A DNA stretch of 64,000 bases, taken from JAIBJN01 sp963775395. GTDB taxonomy: Bacteria; Actinomycetota; Thermoleophilia; Gaiellales; Gaiellaceae. Of this stretch, positions 8,422-16,041 are shown one piece after another; within the stretch, counting starts at the first letter, position 1; each line of letters starts with the position of its first letter. The DNA is taken from assembly GCA_963775395.1 (NCBI GenBank), contig CAVZIX010000005.1:186001-250000 (forward strand). The letters run 5' to 3'. The position numbers were made by a program, and so were the translations under genes. Under the pieces are notes generated by a model. It was not told where the DNA came from and searched no databases. It saw nothing but the letters and a program-made list of their open reading frames with translations.

Positions 8422-9510
8422 CTAGCGCAGGCGGTAGAGCCGGAAGAAGTCGTGCTCGATCGGGAGGACCTCGACATCCGCGAAGCCGGCCTCGGACGCG
8501 TAGCGGCGCACGGTGTCGGCCCGCATGACGGTGCCCGTGCCGGCCGAGGGCGAGTCCGCGAGGCCGACGGGGAGGCAGCAGAGGATGCTGTACGTGTACA
8601 TGAGCCGCTCGATCTCGTCGCCGGGGGCGGTGAACGAGTCGGCGACCCGCTCGTCCATGACGATGACGGCCCCGTCGTCCGCCACGAGGCTGCCCAGCGC
8701 ACGCAGCACGTCCACCGGCCGGGACATGTCATGGAGGGCCTCGAAGACCGTCACGAGCTGGTAGGAGCCGGCCAGCTCGGGGTCGCCGGCGTCCCGATGC
8801 TGGAACGAGACCCTGTCCTCGATCCCGGTGCCGGCGAGGTTCCCCCGCGCGAGCTCGACGGAGGCCGCGTCGAGGTCGAGCCCGTCCACGGTCACGTTCG
8901 GGTACGCGCGTGCGATGGCGATGCTCGACCAGCCGGCTCCGCAGGCGACGTCGGCGACGCGCGCCGGCGGATCGCCGACGAGCCGCTCGTGGACGTCGGC
9001 GATCGACGGCAGCCACTCCGCGCCCAGGAGGTTGGAGAACACCGGGCGGTTGGCATCGGCCTGGGCCTCGCGGCCGAGCTCGCCGAAGTCCTCCCAGGAC
9101 ACACCGCCCCCGCTCCGGAACGCCTCCTCGACGGCGGGCAGGACGTGCGCGAAGGCGACGCCGTACCGCGCGAGCGGCGTAACGTGGGCGAGCGAGTCGC
9201 GGTCGCTCAGCACCTCGGCGTGCGCGGCGGGGAGGCTGAACCGTCGCTCGGCGGGATCGGCGCCCACGTTGTCGACCTCGAGGATCCCGGCGACCGCCTG
9301 CTGCTCGAGCCACTCGCGGGCGTAGCGCTCGGCAGTGCCGGTCGCGGCGGCGAGCTCCGTCGGCGTTGCCTCACCCTGCTCGGCGAGCGCCCGGTAGTAG
9401 CCGAGGCGGTCGCCGAGGTGGACGGTCATCAGCTCGTACGCGCCGAGGGCGGCGCCGAAGAGCCGCTCGGCGAATGCGTCCCGCTGAGCGGCGTCCACGT
9501 CTGTTGCCAT
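8422..9510 (-). CDS. Class I SAM-dependent methyltransferase with N-terminal winged-helix domain
   Basis: 362 residues. Residues 15-90 resemble the dimerisation/winged-helix domain of O-methyltransferases (EATPTELAAATGTAERYARE). The SAM site is VADVACGAGWSSIAIA near 180, followed by the acidic end of strand 2 (VDGLDLD) and the motif II/III area (YQLVTVFEALHDMS; VIVMDERV). Similar proteins methylate small molecules or act as rRNA/tRNA-like methyltransferase homologues, and the substrate is unknown. It lies 9 nt after the ferredoxin gene on the same strand and is probably cotranscribed with it. Confidence 0.85.
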   Translation of the reverse strand: MATDVDAAQRDAFAERLFGAALGAYELMTVHLGDRLGYYRALAEQGEATPTELAAATGTAERYAREWLEQQAVAGILEVDNVGADPAERRFSLPAAHAEVLSDRDSLAHVTPLARYGVAFAHVLPAVEEAFRSGGGVSWEDFGELGREAQADANRPVFSNLLGAEWLPSIADVHERLVGDPPARVADVACGAGWSSIAIARAYPNVTVDGLDLDAASVELARGNLAGTGIEDRVSFQHRDAGDPELAGSYQLVTVFEALHDMSRPVDVLRALGSLVADDGAVIVMDERVADSFTAPGDEIERLMYTYSILCCLPVGLADSPSAGTGTVMRADTVRRYASEAGFADVEVLPIEHDFFRLYRLR

Positions 9511-9519
9511 GAGGGCCTC

Positions 9520-9831
9520 CTAGCGCTCGTCCAGCGGGGGGTTCTGGACGTCGTTCTCGTCCGCGTACGTCTGCGCCAGCTGGTTGACGACGTCCATGCC
9601 GTCGCCGTAGGCGTAGTTGATCTTGACGAAGGGCTCCCACTTCTCGGGGAGCGCATCCTCGGGGAAAATCGCCTCGACCGGGCACTCCGGTTCGCACGCG
9701 CCGCAGTCGATGCACTCCTCCGGATCGATGACCAGCATGCGGTCGGCCTCGTGGATGCAGTCCACCGGACAGACGTCCACACAGGACTTGTCTTTGATGT
9801 CGATACAGGGCTCCGCGATGATGTACGTCAC
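9520..9831 (-). CDS. fdxA: 7Fe ferredoxin (3Fe-4S/4Fe-4S)
   Basis: 103 residues from a GTG. It has the cysteine pattern of seven-iron ferredoxins such as mycobacterial FdxA: a C-x7-C-x3-C-P cluster at the N-terminus (C-I-D-I-K-D-K-S-C-V-D-V-C-P) followed by a canonical C-x2-C-x2-C-x3-C-P (CIDCGACEPECP). The acidic C-terminal half matches the family. It is a small electron carrier in the cytoplasm; its partner enzyme is not evident here. It lies between the receiver-like gene (11 nt upstream) and the methyltransferase gene (9 nt downstream). Confidence 0.93.
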   Translation of the reverse strand: MTYIIAEPCIDIKDKSCVDVCPVDCIHEADRMLVIDPEECIDCGACEPECPVEAIFPEDALPEKWEPFVKINYAYGDGMDVVNQLAQTYADENDVQNPPLDER

Positions 9832-9842
9832 GGGTCCCGAGT

Positions 9843-10151
9843 CTACGCGACGAGCTCGTCCACCAGCTGCGGTGCGCGCTCGGCCAGCGCCGAGCGAACC
9901 ACGATGCGGTCGAGACCCGCCGCCTGGGCGGCGCGCAGGCCCGCTGTGTCCGTGTGGTTCGTGAATCCGAGGATGGGGACCTCCGGATACGTCTCGGCCA
10001 CTTCGTCGGGCTCGACGCGTGCCACGTCGACGATGACGAGGTCGGGCGGGTCGATGCTCTCCGTCGTAGTCAGCCGGTGATTCCCGCCGAGGAGCACGTC
10101 GAGCTTTCCTCGAAAGAACAGGTCGACCCCGACGAGCAGGATCGTCGCCAC
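9843..10151 (-). CDS. Receiver-like domain protein without clear phosphorylation pocket
   Basis: 102 residues with the alternating strand/helix pattern of a CheY-like receiver domain: ATILLVGVD at strand 1, PDLVIVDVA at strand 3, VPILGFTNHTD at strand 4. The acidic pair normally following strand 1 is missing (VGVDLFF), and no Lys is found at the strand-5 position (RIVVRSALAE), so phosphorylation looks unlikely. An atypical or pseudo-receiver is the best description. There is no attached output domain. It is the first gene of a three-gene run with the ferredoxin and the methyltransferase. Confidence 0.65.
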   Translation of the reverse strand: MATILLVGVDLFFRGKLDVLLGGNHRLTTTESIDPPDLVIVDVARVEPDEVAETYPEVPILGFTNHTDTAGLRAAQAAGLDRIVVRSALAERAPQLVDELVA

Positions 10152-10196
10152 GGCGGCAATGTACCATCACGAAACCGCTCCCTCAAAGGGCTTTGG

Positions 10197-10202
10197 TAGG
10201 TT
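10197..10202 (+). promoter_or_regulatory. -10-like hexamer TAGGTT, leaderless arrangement
   Basis: TAGGTT ends 8 nt before the ATG of the Rieske gene, matching the TAnnnT plus short gap seen before many genes in this window. No -35 is obvious. Confidence 0.35.
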
Positions 10203-10210
10203 TGCGCGCG

Positions 10211-10522
10211 ATGCCGGTCGGCCAGCTTCACACCGTCGCGCGAGTCGAGGAGGTGCCGCCCGGCGAGGCCCGCGTCGTCATGGCAGGCGAGCGCGAGCTG
10301 GCGCTCTTCAACGTCGAGGGAACCTTCCACGCGACGCAGAGCGATTGCCTGCACATGGGTGGCCCTCTTGGACACGGAGAGCTCGAGGGGTGCGTGCTCT
10401 CGTGCCCCTGGCACGGCTGGCAGTACGACGTCAGGACGGGCGAAAACGAGTTCGACCGCGCGCTCAAGCTCGAGACCTTCGAGACCGTCGTCGAGGACGG
10501 CGAGGTCAAGGTCGTCCTGTGA
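10211..10522 (+). CDS. Rieske [2Fe-2S] ferredoxin-like protein
   Basis: 103 residues. The two cluster boxes are C-x-H (CLHMGGPLG, near residue 50) and C-x2-H (CPWHGWQYD, near residue 71), the pattern of Rieske-type ferredoxins associated with ring-hydroxylating oxygenases and nitrite reductase NirD. The N-terminal strand segment (VARVEEVPPGEARVV) and the GENEFDRALKLETF segment after the second box are also typical. It is a small soluble electron carrier. The ATG at 10211 is preferred over an in-frame TTG at 10193, which would extend into the promoter-like hexamer. The downstream DUF309 gene overlaps or abuts it. Confidence 0.9.
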   Translation: MPVGQLHTVARVEEVPPGEARVVMAGERELALFNVEGTFHATQSDCLHMGGPLGHGELEGCVLSCPWHGWQYDVRTGENEFDRALKLETFETVVEDGEVKVVL

Positions 10523-10529
10523 GCCGCCC

Positions 10530-10853
10530 ATCTCAGAGCTCGAGCGCGGCCTCGAGCTGATCCGCTCCGGCGAGTACTTCGCCGCCCACGAGGTGCTCGA
10601 GGACGTCTGGCGTGCCGCCGAGCCGGCCGAGCGGGACTTCTACCAGGGCCTCGTCCACGTCGCCGTCGCCTGGTACCAGGCGGGTCGCGGGAACCCGGTC
10701 GGCTGCGAGCGCCAGCTCGAGAAGGCCACGAGGCGGCTCGGGCCCTACGCGCCCGTGCACCGCGGGCTGGACGTTGCCGCGGCGCTGGCGTCGGTCGAGG
10801 CCGCACGGGGCCGGTTCCCCGACCTGCCCCCGCCCGTGCTCAGAGCTTCTTGA
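10530..10853 (+). CDS. DUF309 domain protein, start codon unclear
   Basis: About 107 residues with the DUF309 signature G-E-Y-F-x-A-H-E-V-L-E-D-x-W, then FYQGLVHVAVAWYQAGRGNP and LGPYAPVHRGLDV. Function is unknown; the family is widespread in bacteria and may bind metal through its conserved His and Glu residues. The frame contains no ATG, GTG or TTG close to the domain start. A GTG at 10519, overlapping the Rieske stop as GTGA, would fit if one C were missing from the run at 10527-10529 (giving V-S-R-P-I-S-E-L-E). The coordinate given is therefore the minimum supported region. Confidence 0.7.
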   Translation: MSELERGLELIRSGEYFAAHEVLEDVWRAAEPAERDFYQGLVHVAVAWYQAGRGNPVGCERQLEKATRRLGPYAPVHRGLDVAAALASVEAARGRFPDLPPPVLRAS

Positions 10854-11271
10854 GATAGCGGCGCGAGACCTGCTCCAGCCCGACCGACTCGTAGAAGGCG
10901 TGTGCGGCGTCGCGCCCGGGCCGCTCCCCGGTGGTCACCTCGAGGTAGCGGCAGCCGGACTCCAGCGCCCGCCGCTCGGCCTCGGCCACGAGCGCGCGTG
11001 CGATTCCGCGACGGCGGTGGCCGCTCGCGACGACGAGCGCGGACAGGCGGCACCACGAGCCGTCCTCGTGGAGCAGCGGGACGACCGTTGCGGCGGCAAG
11101 GCCCGCGAGCTCCTCCCCCTCGTCCTCGGCGACGAGCAGGAATGACCCCGCATGGCCGCCGAAGGCCTCTGCGCGCGCGAGCACGCGCTCCTCGTCGTCG
11201 GGGTAGCCGAGCTCCGAGAGCAGGCGTGCAAGCCCCGGCGCGTCGCCGGCCCGGGCGTCGCGGATCCTCAC
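10840..11271 (-). CDS. GNAT family N-acetyltransferase
   Basis: 143 residues. It begins R-I-R-D-A-R-A-G-D-A, a usual GNAT opening, and carries the acetyl-CoA-binding motif A region (LSALVVASGHRRRGIARALV, with R/Q-x-x-G-x-G/A as RRRGIA) and the motif B end (AHAFYESVGLEQVSRRYLKK). The acceptor substrate is unknown. The GTG start overlaps the ccdA stop (GTGA), so it is translated with the cytochrome-maturation genes, though no functional link is known. Its 3' end overlaps the convergent DUF309 gene by 14 nt. Confidence 0.88.
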   Translation of the reverse strand: MRIRDARAGDAPGLARLLSELGYPDDEERVLARAEAFGGHAGSFLLVAEDEGEELAGLAAATVVPLLHEDGSWCRLSALVVASGHRRRGIARALVAEAERRALESGCRYLEVTTGERPGRDAAHAFYESVGLEQVSRRYLKKL

Positions 11272-11972
11272 ACGCCGATCCCGAAGAACTCGAAGAAGCG
11301 GTTCACCGCGACATTCAGCCACCAGAAGCGGTCGAAGAACAGGAGCAGGCCGAGGGCGACGAGGAGCGCCCCGCCGACGACACGCATGACCTGGTAGCGG
11401 TCTCGCAGCCAGCGGGACGCGCCCATGGCGCGCCCGAAGCCCACGCCGACGGCGAGGAACGGCAGCGCGAGGCCCGCCGAGTAGATGAGCAGGAGGATCG
11501 TGCCCTCCGCGATCGTCTGCCCCTCGCCCGCGAGCGCGAGGATCCCGCCGAGCACGGGCCCGATGCAGGGCGCGGCGCAGAGGCCGAATGCGGCCCCGAG
11601 CAGCGCCGCGGAGCCCGTATTGCTCGCGCTCTGGACGAGGCCCGGCGCCGCGAGGCGGTCGAGGTACGGCAGCGGGAGCAGGCCCATCATCGCGAAGCCG
11701 AGCACGACCACGAGCAGCCCCGCGACGGCGAGAAAGAGCTCGCGGTTGTCGAGGAAGAGGCTCCCGGCCGCGGCGACGGCGGCGCCCAGCGCGACGAAGA
11801 CCGCCGTGAAGCCGGCCACGAAGGGCAGGCTCGCCAGCACGACGCGCCGGCCCCCCACACCCGCTTCCTGCCCCGAGACGACCGCGAGGTAGCCGGGGAC
11901 CAGCGGCAGCACGCACGGGGTCGCGAAGGAGACGAGACCGGCAACGAAGGCGAGCGGGATCTTGGCCTCCAC
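11268..11972 (-). CDS. ccdA: Cytochrome c biogenesis protein CcdA (DsbD-type transmembrane thiol carrier)
   Basis: 234 residues with six predicted membrane segments. The two cysteine-proline motifs that carry reducing power across the membrane are present: FATPCVLPLVPGY near residue 20 and LCAAPCIGPVLGG near residue 145. CcdA passes electrons from cytoplasmic thioredoxin to extracytoplasmic thiol proteins that keep apocytochrome c or CcmH reduced. Its upstream neighbours, CcmH-like and TlpA-like proteins, are the expected partners, 9 nt and further upstream in the same operon. Confidence 0.93.
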   Translation of the reverse strand: MEAKIPLAFVAGLVSFATPCVLPLVPGYLAVVSGQEAGVGGRRVVLASLPFVAGFTAVFVALGAAVAAAGSLFLDNRELFLAVAGLLVVVLGFAMMGLLPLPYLDRLAAPGLVQSASNTGSAALLGAAFGLCAAPCIGPVLGGILALAGEGQTIAEGTILLLIYSAGLALPFLAVGVGFGRAMGASRWLRDRYQVMRVVGGALLVALGLLLFFDRFWWLNVAVNRFFEFFGIGV

Positions 11973-11981
11973 CGCGCCCTC

Positions 11982-12455
11982 TCAGCCGTCGTAGCGGGCC
12001 AGTTCCTCGTCGAGCCGGCGCTCGAGCTCCGGGTCGAGCGGAGGGCCGCCGTTCGCGGACGCGGACGGCGGCTCGGCCGCCTCCGGGCGCACGCGGCTCC
12101 ACCGGACGAGGGCGAACGCAAGCAGTCCGAGCGCGAGCGCGGCCCCCGCCAGGGGCAGAACCCACGCGAGCAGGTTGAAGCCCTTCTTGGGCGGCGCCGC
12201 GAGCACGCTCTCGCCGAACTGCTCCACGAGCGCGGCCTTGATCTCCGACTTCGTGTCCCCGGCGGCGATCCGCTGCCTGATGAAGGCGCGCATGCGCTCG
12301 GCGACCGGCGCGTTCGAGAGCTCCAGGGTCGTCTGGCACGTCGGGCAGATCAGCTCGCGCTCGAGCTCGGCCAGCGTCGGCTTCTGCTCGCTCGCGCCTG
12401 CCGCGGCGGCGAGCGAAAGCGCCAGGAGCGCTACGGCGAGGAGCGCCCGGCTCAT
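11982..12455 (-). CDS. ccmH: Cytochrome c-type biogenesis protein CcmH
   Basis: 157 residues: signal sequence (LLAVALLALSLAAAAGA), then the CcmH/CycL core with its redox motif (ELICPTCQTTLELSNAP) near residues 36-45, the helix MRAFIRQRIAAGDTKSEI, a membrane segment near 100-120 and a charged tail. CcmH reduces the apocytochrome c CxxCH cysteines before heme attachment. The ATG overlaps the TlpA stop (ATGA). The usual heme-delivery proteins CcmC/E/F or ResB/C are not in this window. Confidence 0.92.
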   Translation of the reverse strand: MSRALLAVALLALSLAAAAGASEQKPTLAELERELICPTCQTTLELSNAPVAERMRAFIRQRIAAGDTKSEIKAALVEQFGESVLAAPPKKGFNLLAWVLPLAGAALALGLLAFALVRWSRVRPEAAEPPSASANGGPPLDPELERRLDEELARYDG

Positions 12456-13015
12456 CTGGCCGCCGTCTCGAGGGCTTCTCGCACGTTCTCCTCCAGCTGC
12501 TCGGCGTCGAACTCGCCGATGATGTGCTCGCCGACCAGTCGGCCGTCGCGCCCGACGAACCACGTCTCGGGGAAGCCGGTGTTCCCGAAGCGGCCGAGGC
12601 TCTTGCCGTTCCCGTCGTAGGCGATCGGGTACGTCAGCTCGTAGCGTTCGACGAACCTGCGGGCATCCTCGCGAAAGTCCTGCGCGTCGATGCCGAGCAC
12701 GACCAGGCCCTCGTCACGGTAGCGCTCCCAGGTCTCCTGCAAGAGCGGCGCCTCCTTCTTGCACGGCTGGCACCACGAAGCCCAGAAGTTGAGCACCACC
12801 GCCTTGCCGCGATAGTCGGCGAGGCTGATCGTCTCGTCGCCCTCGAGCGTCTCGAAGGTCAACGTCGGCGGGTGCGGGCGCTCGCCGCGCTCGAGCGCGG
12901 CGGAGAGGCCGCGACCCTCCTCCTGCTCGGCCACCTTCCAGCCGAGGAGCGCGACGAGAAGCGCGATCACGAGGACGGCCGCCGCCTGCAGGATGAGCTT
13001 CACGCGGCGTGCCAT
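12452..13015 (-). CDS. TlpA/ResA-type thiol-disulfide oxidoreductase
   Basis: 187 residues: an N-terminal membrane anchor (LILQAAAVLVIALLVALLGW), then a thioredoxin fold with the active site W-A-S-W-C-Q-P-C near residue 80 and the cis-Pro region (TGFPETWFVGRDGRLV). Such anchored proteins (CcmG/ResA) reduce apocytochrome c or CcmH outside the membrane. It overlaps the ccmH start and is followed by ccdA, a complete thiol relay in one operon. The L,D-transpeptidase gene ends 36 nt upstream, on the same strand. Confidence 0.93.
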   Translation of the reverse strand: MARRVKLILQAAAVLVIALLVALLGWKVAEQEEGRGLSAALERGERPHPPTLTFETLEGDETISLADYRGKAVVLNFWASWCQPCKKEAPLLQETWERYRDEGLVVLGIDAQDFREDARRFVERYELTYPIAYDGNGKSLGRFGNTGFPETWFVGRDGRLVGEHIIGEFDAEQLEENVREALETAAR

Positions 13016-13051
13016 GGGCCGCGCTCCAGTCTACCGGGGTGCCGGAAGGGC

Positions 13052-14017
13052 CTAGGCCGAGCGAATGAAGACCGGCGTGCCGACCCGCACGCGCTCGAAG
13101 AGCCACTCGGCGTCCGAGATCCGCATGCGGATGCAGCCGTGGGAGGCCGAATAGCCGATCGACGCGGCGTCGGGCGTTCCGTGGATCCCGACCGCGCCCA
13201 CGTTCAGGCCCATCCAGCGGGTGCCGAGCGGGTTGCCGGGCCCGGGCGGAACGGGCTTGGCACCCTTCGCCCAGTCGGCGGCCGGCGGATACCACCACGG
13301 GTTCCGCTGCTTGGTGGCGATGCGGAAGTTGCCGGTGGGCGTCGGATAGGCGGCCATCCCAGTGGCGATCCCGAACGAGGCGACAGCGCTCATCGCTCCC
13401 GCCCTGGTGCCACGGTAGAGCACGAGGCGCTTCGACCCGCGCTGGATGACGACGACCGGCCCGTGGTTCGACGGCGTCCGCGTGGGCTTGAGCGCCCGCC
13501 AGGGCATCGTCACGTCGCGGTCCTGGCTGCGCAGCGCGGCCACGATCTTCCGGCGGCCGTAATAGGTCATGAGCTCGCGCCCGTTCCTTGGCTTCGTCAG
13601 GTGCGGCGTCAGCCCGGAGAGGACCGCGCGCGTCGAGACCGGCGCACGGCGGAAGAACTTCGCCCGGGTGTTGACCCAGATGCGAATCGCGTTCTCGTTG
13701 ACGATCACCTGGAGCGGGATCGCCGTGCCGGGCGCGGCCGCCAGAGCGTCGCGGACGGCCAGAAAGACGCGGCCACGGGCACGGATTGCCTCGGGACGCA
13801 GGCCGACCGTGCGGGCGCCGAGGTGCACCATGATCCGGCGGTCGAAGAACGTCTGGATCTCGTCGGTTGCCTGCGCCTGCGTGAGGCCGCCGACGTCGTT
13901 GCCGGCGATCGTCACGCCGGTCGCGATGACCGGAGGCGTCTGGGCGCCTGCCGGGGCGCTCACGACGAGGGCGGCGATGACCAGAGTGAGGGCGAGAAGC
14001 GCGCGATGCATCGTCAT
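13052..14017 (-). CDS. L,D-transpeptidase (YkuD family), secreted
   Basis: 321 residues. Signal peptide (ALLALTLVIAALVVSAPAGA), a peptidoglycan-binding-4-like (VanW N-terminal type) segment (PVIATGVTIAGNDVGGLT), and a C-terminal YkuD catalytic domain with H-G-T-P-D near 275 and the Cys motif SHGCIRM near 290. It forms 3-3 cross-links in peptidoglycan or attaches proteins to it. There is a second ATG two codons in; a TAAGAT hexamer ends only 3 nt before the first ATG and 9 nt before the second, so the second (14011) could be the true start. Confidence 0.9.
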   Translation of the reverse strand: MTMHRALLALTLVIAALVVSAPAGAQTPPVIATGVTIAGNDVGGLTQAQATDEIQTFFDRRIMVHLGARTVGLRPEAIRARGRVFLAVRDALAAAPGTAIPLQVIVNENAIRIWVNTRAKFFRRAPVSTRAVLSGLTPHLTKPRNGRELMTYYGRRKIVAALRSQDRDVTMPWRALKPTRTPSNHGPVVVIQRGSKRLVLYRGTRAGAMSAVASFGIATGMAAYPTPTGNFRIATKQRNPWWYPPAADWAKGAKPVPPGPGNPLGTRWMGLNVGAVGIHGTPDAASIGYSASHGCIRMRISDAEWLFERVRVGTPVFIRSA

Positions 14018-14079
14018 GCGATCTTAGACGAGCCGACGGCTGCAATCCTTCGCACCATGGACATCCAACTTCGCAAGCG

Positions 14080-14490
14080 ATGATCGTCTCCCTCCACGTG
14101 GCTTCCGGAGGCCTGGTCGGCGTGCTCGCGGGCAACCGCCGGCGGGCGCTGGTCCTCGGACTCGCCGCCCACGCGGCAGGCGACGCCGTGCCGCACTGGG
14201 ACGTCTCCTCCCGCCGGTTCGAGATCGCGAGCGGGGTCGCCGGGCTGCTCCTCCTGGCCGCGACCCGCGGGCCGACCTCCCCCGCCGTCGTCGGCGCGAT
14301 CGGGGCGTCCGTCCCCGACGTGGAGCACGTCCTCTCCCTGCCGCGGCCGGGCGGCCGCAAGCTCTTCCCCAGCCACCGGGTGCGCGGCTGGCACAAGAGC
14401 GGGGGTCTCACCACGTCCACGCAGCTCCTCGCCGCGGGCGTGATCCTCGGCGCGCTCGCCTCGACGGGCTACGGACGCGTCGGCAAATAG
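14080..14490 (+). CDS. Small membrane protein, metal-dependent hydrolase (YdjM/LexA-binding-like) resemblance
   Basis: 136 residues. Histidines and aspartates are embedded in hydrophobic stretches (HVASGGLVGVL, LAAHAAGDAVPHWD, VGAIGASVPDVEHVL, SHRVRGWHKSGG). This arrangement resembles the membrane-bound metal-dependent hydrolase family (DUF457/YdjM), where His and Asp line an intramembrane metal site, but this match is from pattern only. It is divergent from the L,D-transpeptidase gene and its 3' end overlaps the convergent spermidine-synthase-like gene by 22 nt. Confidence 0.65.
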   Translation: MIVSLHVASGGLVGVLAGNRRRALVLGLAAHAAGDAVPHWDVSSRRFEIASGVAGLLLLAATRGPTSPAVVGAIGASVPDVEHVLSLPRPGGRKLFPSHRVRGWHKSGGLTTSTQLLAAGVILGALASTGYGRVGK

Positions 14491-16037
14491 TCCTCGTCCA
14501 GCTCGCCGCCGCGGGAGACGAAGTCGATGATCATGCGGTCGGTGAGCCACTCGACGGGGGCGCGGTCGTCCGTGAGCGGCCTCTCGGTCGCGTCGACCGG
14601 CTCGAGGCCGCCCTGGAAGAGCGGGACGAGCGGGTCGACGGCCTCGGGGGCGCCCTCGACGCGCTCGACGAGCTCGTCGCGGCCGACCGGCGTCGTGAAG
14701 CCCAGCATGAGCTCGTTGAAGCGGAGCGGCTCCCAGCGCCAGGCCTGGGGGAACGCGGCGAGGAGCGTGCTCCCGATCGCCTCGGAGAGCCGCTCGTCGC
14801 CGGGGACACCGGCGACGTTGAGAGCGATGACACCGCCCGGCCGCAGATGCTCCCGCGCCGCCTCGAAGAACTCCCGCGTGGCGAGGTAGAACGGGATGTA
14901 GGGCTGGTGGTAGGCGTCCGCGACGATGATGTCGTACGACTCGTCCGTGAGCTCGAGGTACGGCCGGCCGTCCGCTGTGATCACGTTCAGGCGCGGGTTG
15001 TCGTCGAGCCCCATGAACCGCCGGGCGGCGTCGCTCACCTCCGGGTCGATCTCGACGCCGTCGATCTCGACGTCCGGATAGAGCTCGCCGAATGCCCGGG
15101 CGATCGTCCCGCCCGCGTTCCCGATCACGAGCATGCGCTCCACGGGGCGGTCGAGCAGCGGCGGGACGAGCAGGAACGTGTCCCAGACGCCCCCGGTGAG
15201 CACCGAGTCCCGGTGCCAGACCGAGTGCACGGCGACGCCCTCGTTGAGCTTGAGCGCGCGGGACCCGTCGCTGCGCTCGACGATCTGGATGTACTGGTAG
15301 GACGACTCCGTCTCGTAGAGAAGCCCCGAGGTCGCCTTGATCGTCCCCGCCGGGACGAGCAGGAGGGCCGCGACGCCGAGCGTCAGGAGCTGCCAGCGCA
15401 ACCCCAGGAGGAGTGCCGACGCCAGGACGAGCAGTGCGGCCGAGCCGAGCATCGTGCGCTGGGTGCCGGCGAGCGGGATCGTCACGATCGCCGACAGGAA
15501 CGTCCCGACGATGCTCCCGATCGTCGAGATCGCATAGAGCTGCCCCGCGACCCTCCCCGCCTCGCTCACGTCCCCGAGCGCGAGCCGGATGGCGAAGGGC
15601 GCGACCATGCCGAGCAGCGTGATCGGGACGGCGAAGAGCGCGAGCGCGGCGAAGAACGACCCGACGACGGCGCCCACCGAGACGGCATCCAGCCCCTCGA
15701 CCGCGAGGTCGAGGATCGGGCGCGCGATGAACGGGGTCGCCGCGACCGCGAGTGCCGCGACGAGGATGATCCAGCCGAGAAGCCGGGCTTCCGGCCGGCG
15801 GTCGGCCACCCGCCCGCCCAGCCAGTACCCGACGGAGAGGTACAGGAGGATCAGCCCGATGATGTTCGCCCAGACGATCGTCGAGCTGCCGAAGTAGGGC
15901 GCGAGGAGGCGCGAGGCCGCGATCTCGGTGGCGAGCGTGGCGATGCCTGCCGTGAAGACGACGACCGACAGCCGCGCCCGGCCGACCGCCGCGGCAGGGG
16001 CGGCCGGGGCGACGGCGACGTCCGAGCCGGGGGTCAC
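14469..16037 (-). CDS. Membrane-anchored spermidine synthase-like protein
   Basis: About 522 residues from a GTG. The N-terminal half has six or seven membrane segments. The C-terminal half is a spermidine-synthase fold: the nucleotide-binding motif MLVIGNAGGTIARAF, the acidic VEIDGVEIDPEV, then VITADGRPYLELTDESYDIIVADAYHQPYIPFYL. Fused membrane/spermidine-synthase proteins are common in actinobacteria and are often not true aminopropyltransferases. Its start is 4 nt after the SpoIIE phosphatase stop, so the two are probably cotranscribed. Confidence 0.85.
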   Translation of the reverse strand: MTPGSDVAVAPAAPAAAVGRARLSVVVFTAGIATLATEIAASRLLAPYFGSSTIVWANIIGLILLYLSVGYWLGGRVADRRPEARLLGWIILVAALAVAATPFIARPILDLAVEGLDAVSVGAVVGSFFAALALFAVPITLLGMVAPFAIRLALGDVSEAGRVAGQLYAISTIGSIVGTFLSAIVTIPLAGTQRTMLGSAALLVLASALLLGLRWQLLTLGVAALLLVPAGTIKATSGLLYETESSYQYIQIVERSDGSRALKLNEGVAVHSVWHRDSVLTGGVWDTFLLVPPLLDRPVERMLVIGNAGGTIARAFGELYPDVEIDGVEIDPEVSDAARRFMGLDDNPRLNVITADGRPYLELTDESYDIIVADAYHQPYIPFYLATREFFEAAREHLRPGGVIALNVAGVPGDERLSEAIGSTLLAAFPQAWRWEPLRFNELMLGFTTPVGRDELVERVEGAPEAVDPLVPLFQGGLEPVDATERPLTDDRAPVEWLTDRMIIDFVSRGGELDEDYLPTRP

Positions 16038-16041
16038 GAAG

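Noticed and set aside
10902..12620. 572-residue plus-strand open frame
   Set aside because: Antisense of the GNAT, ccdA and ccmH genes; very Arg rich, with no domain.
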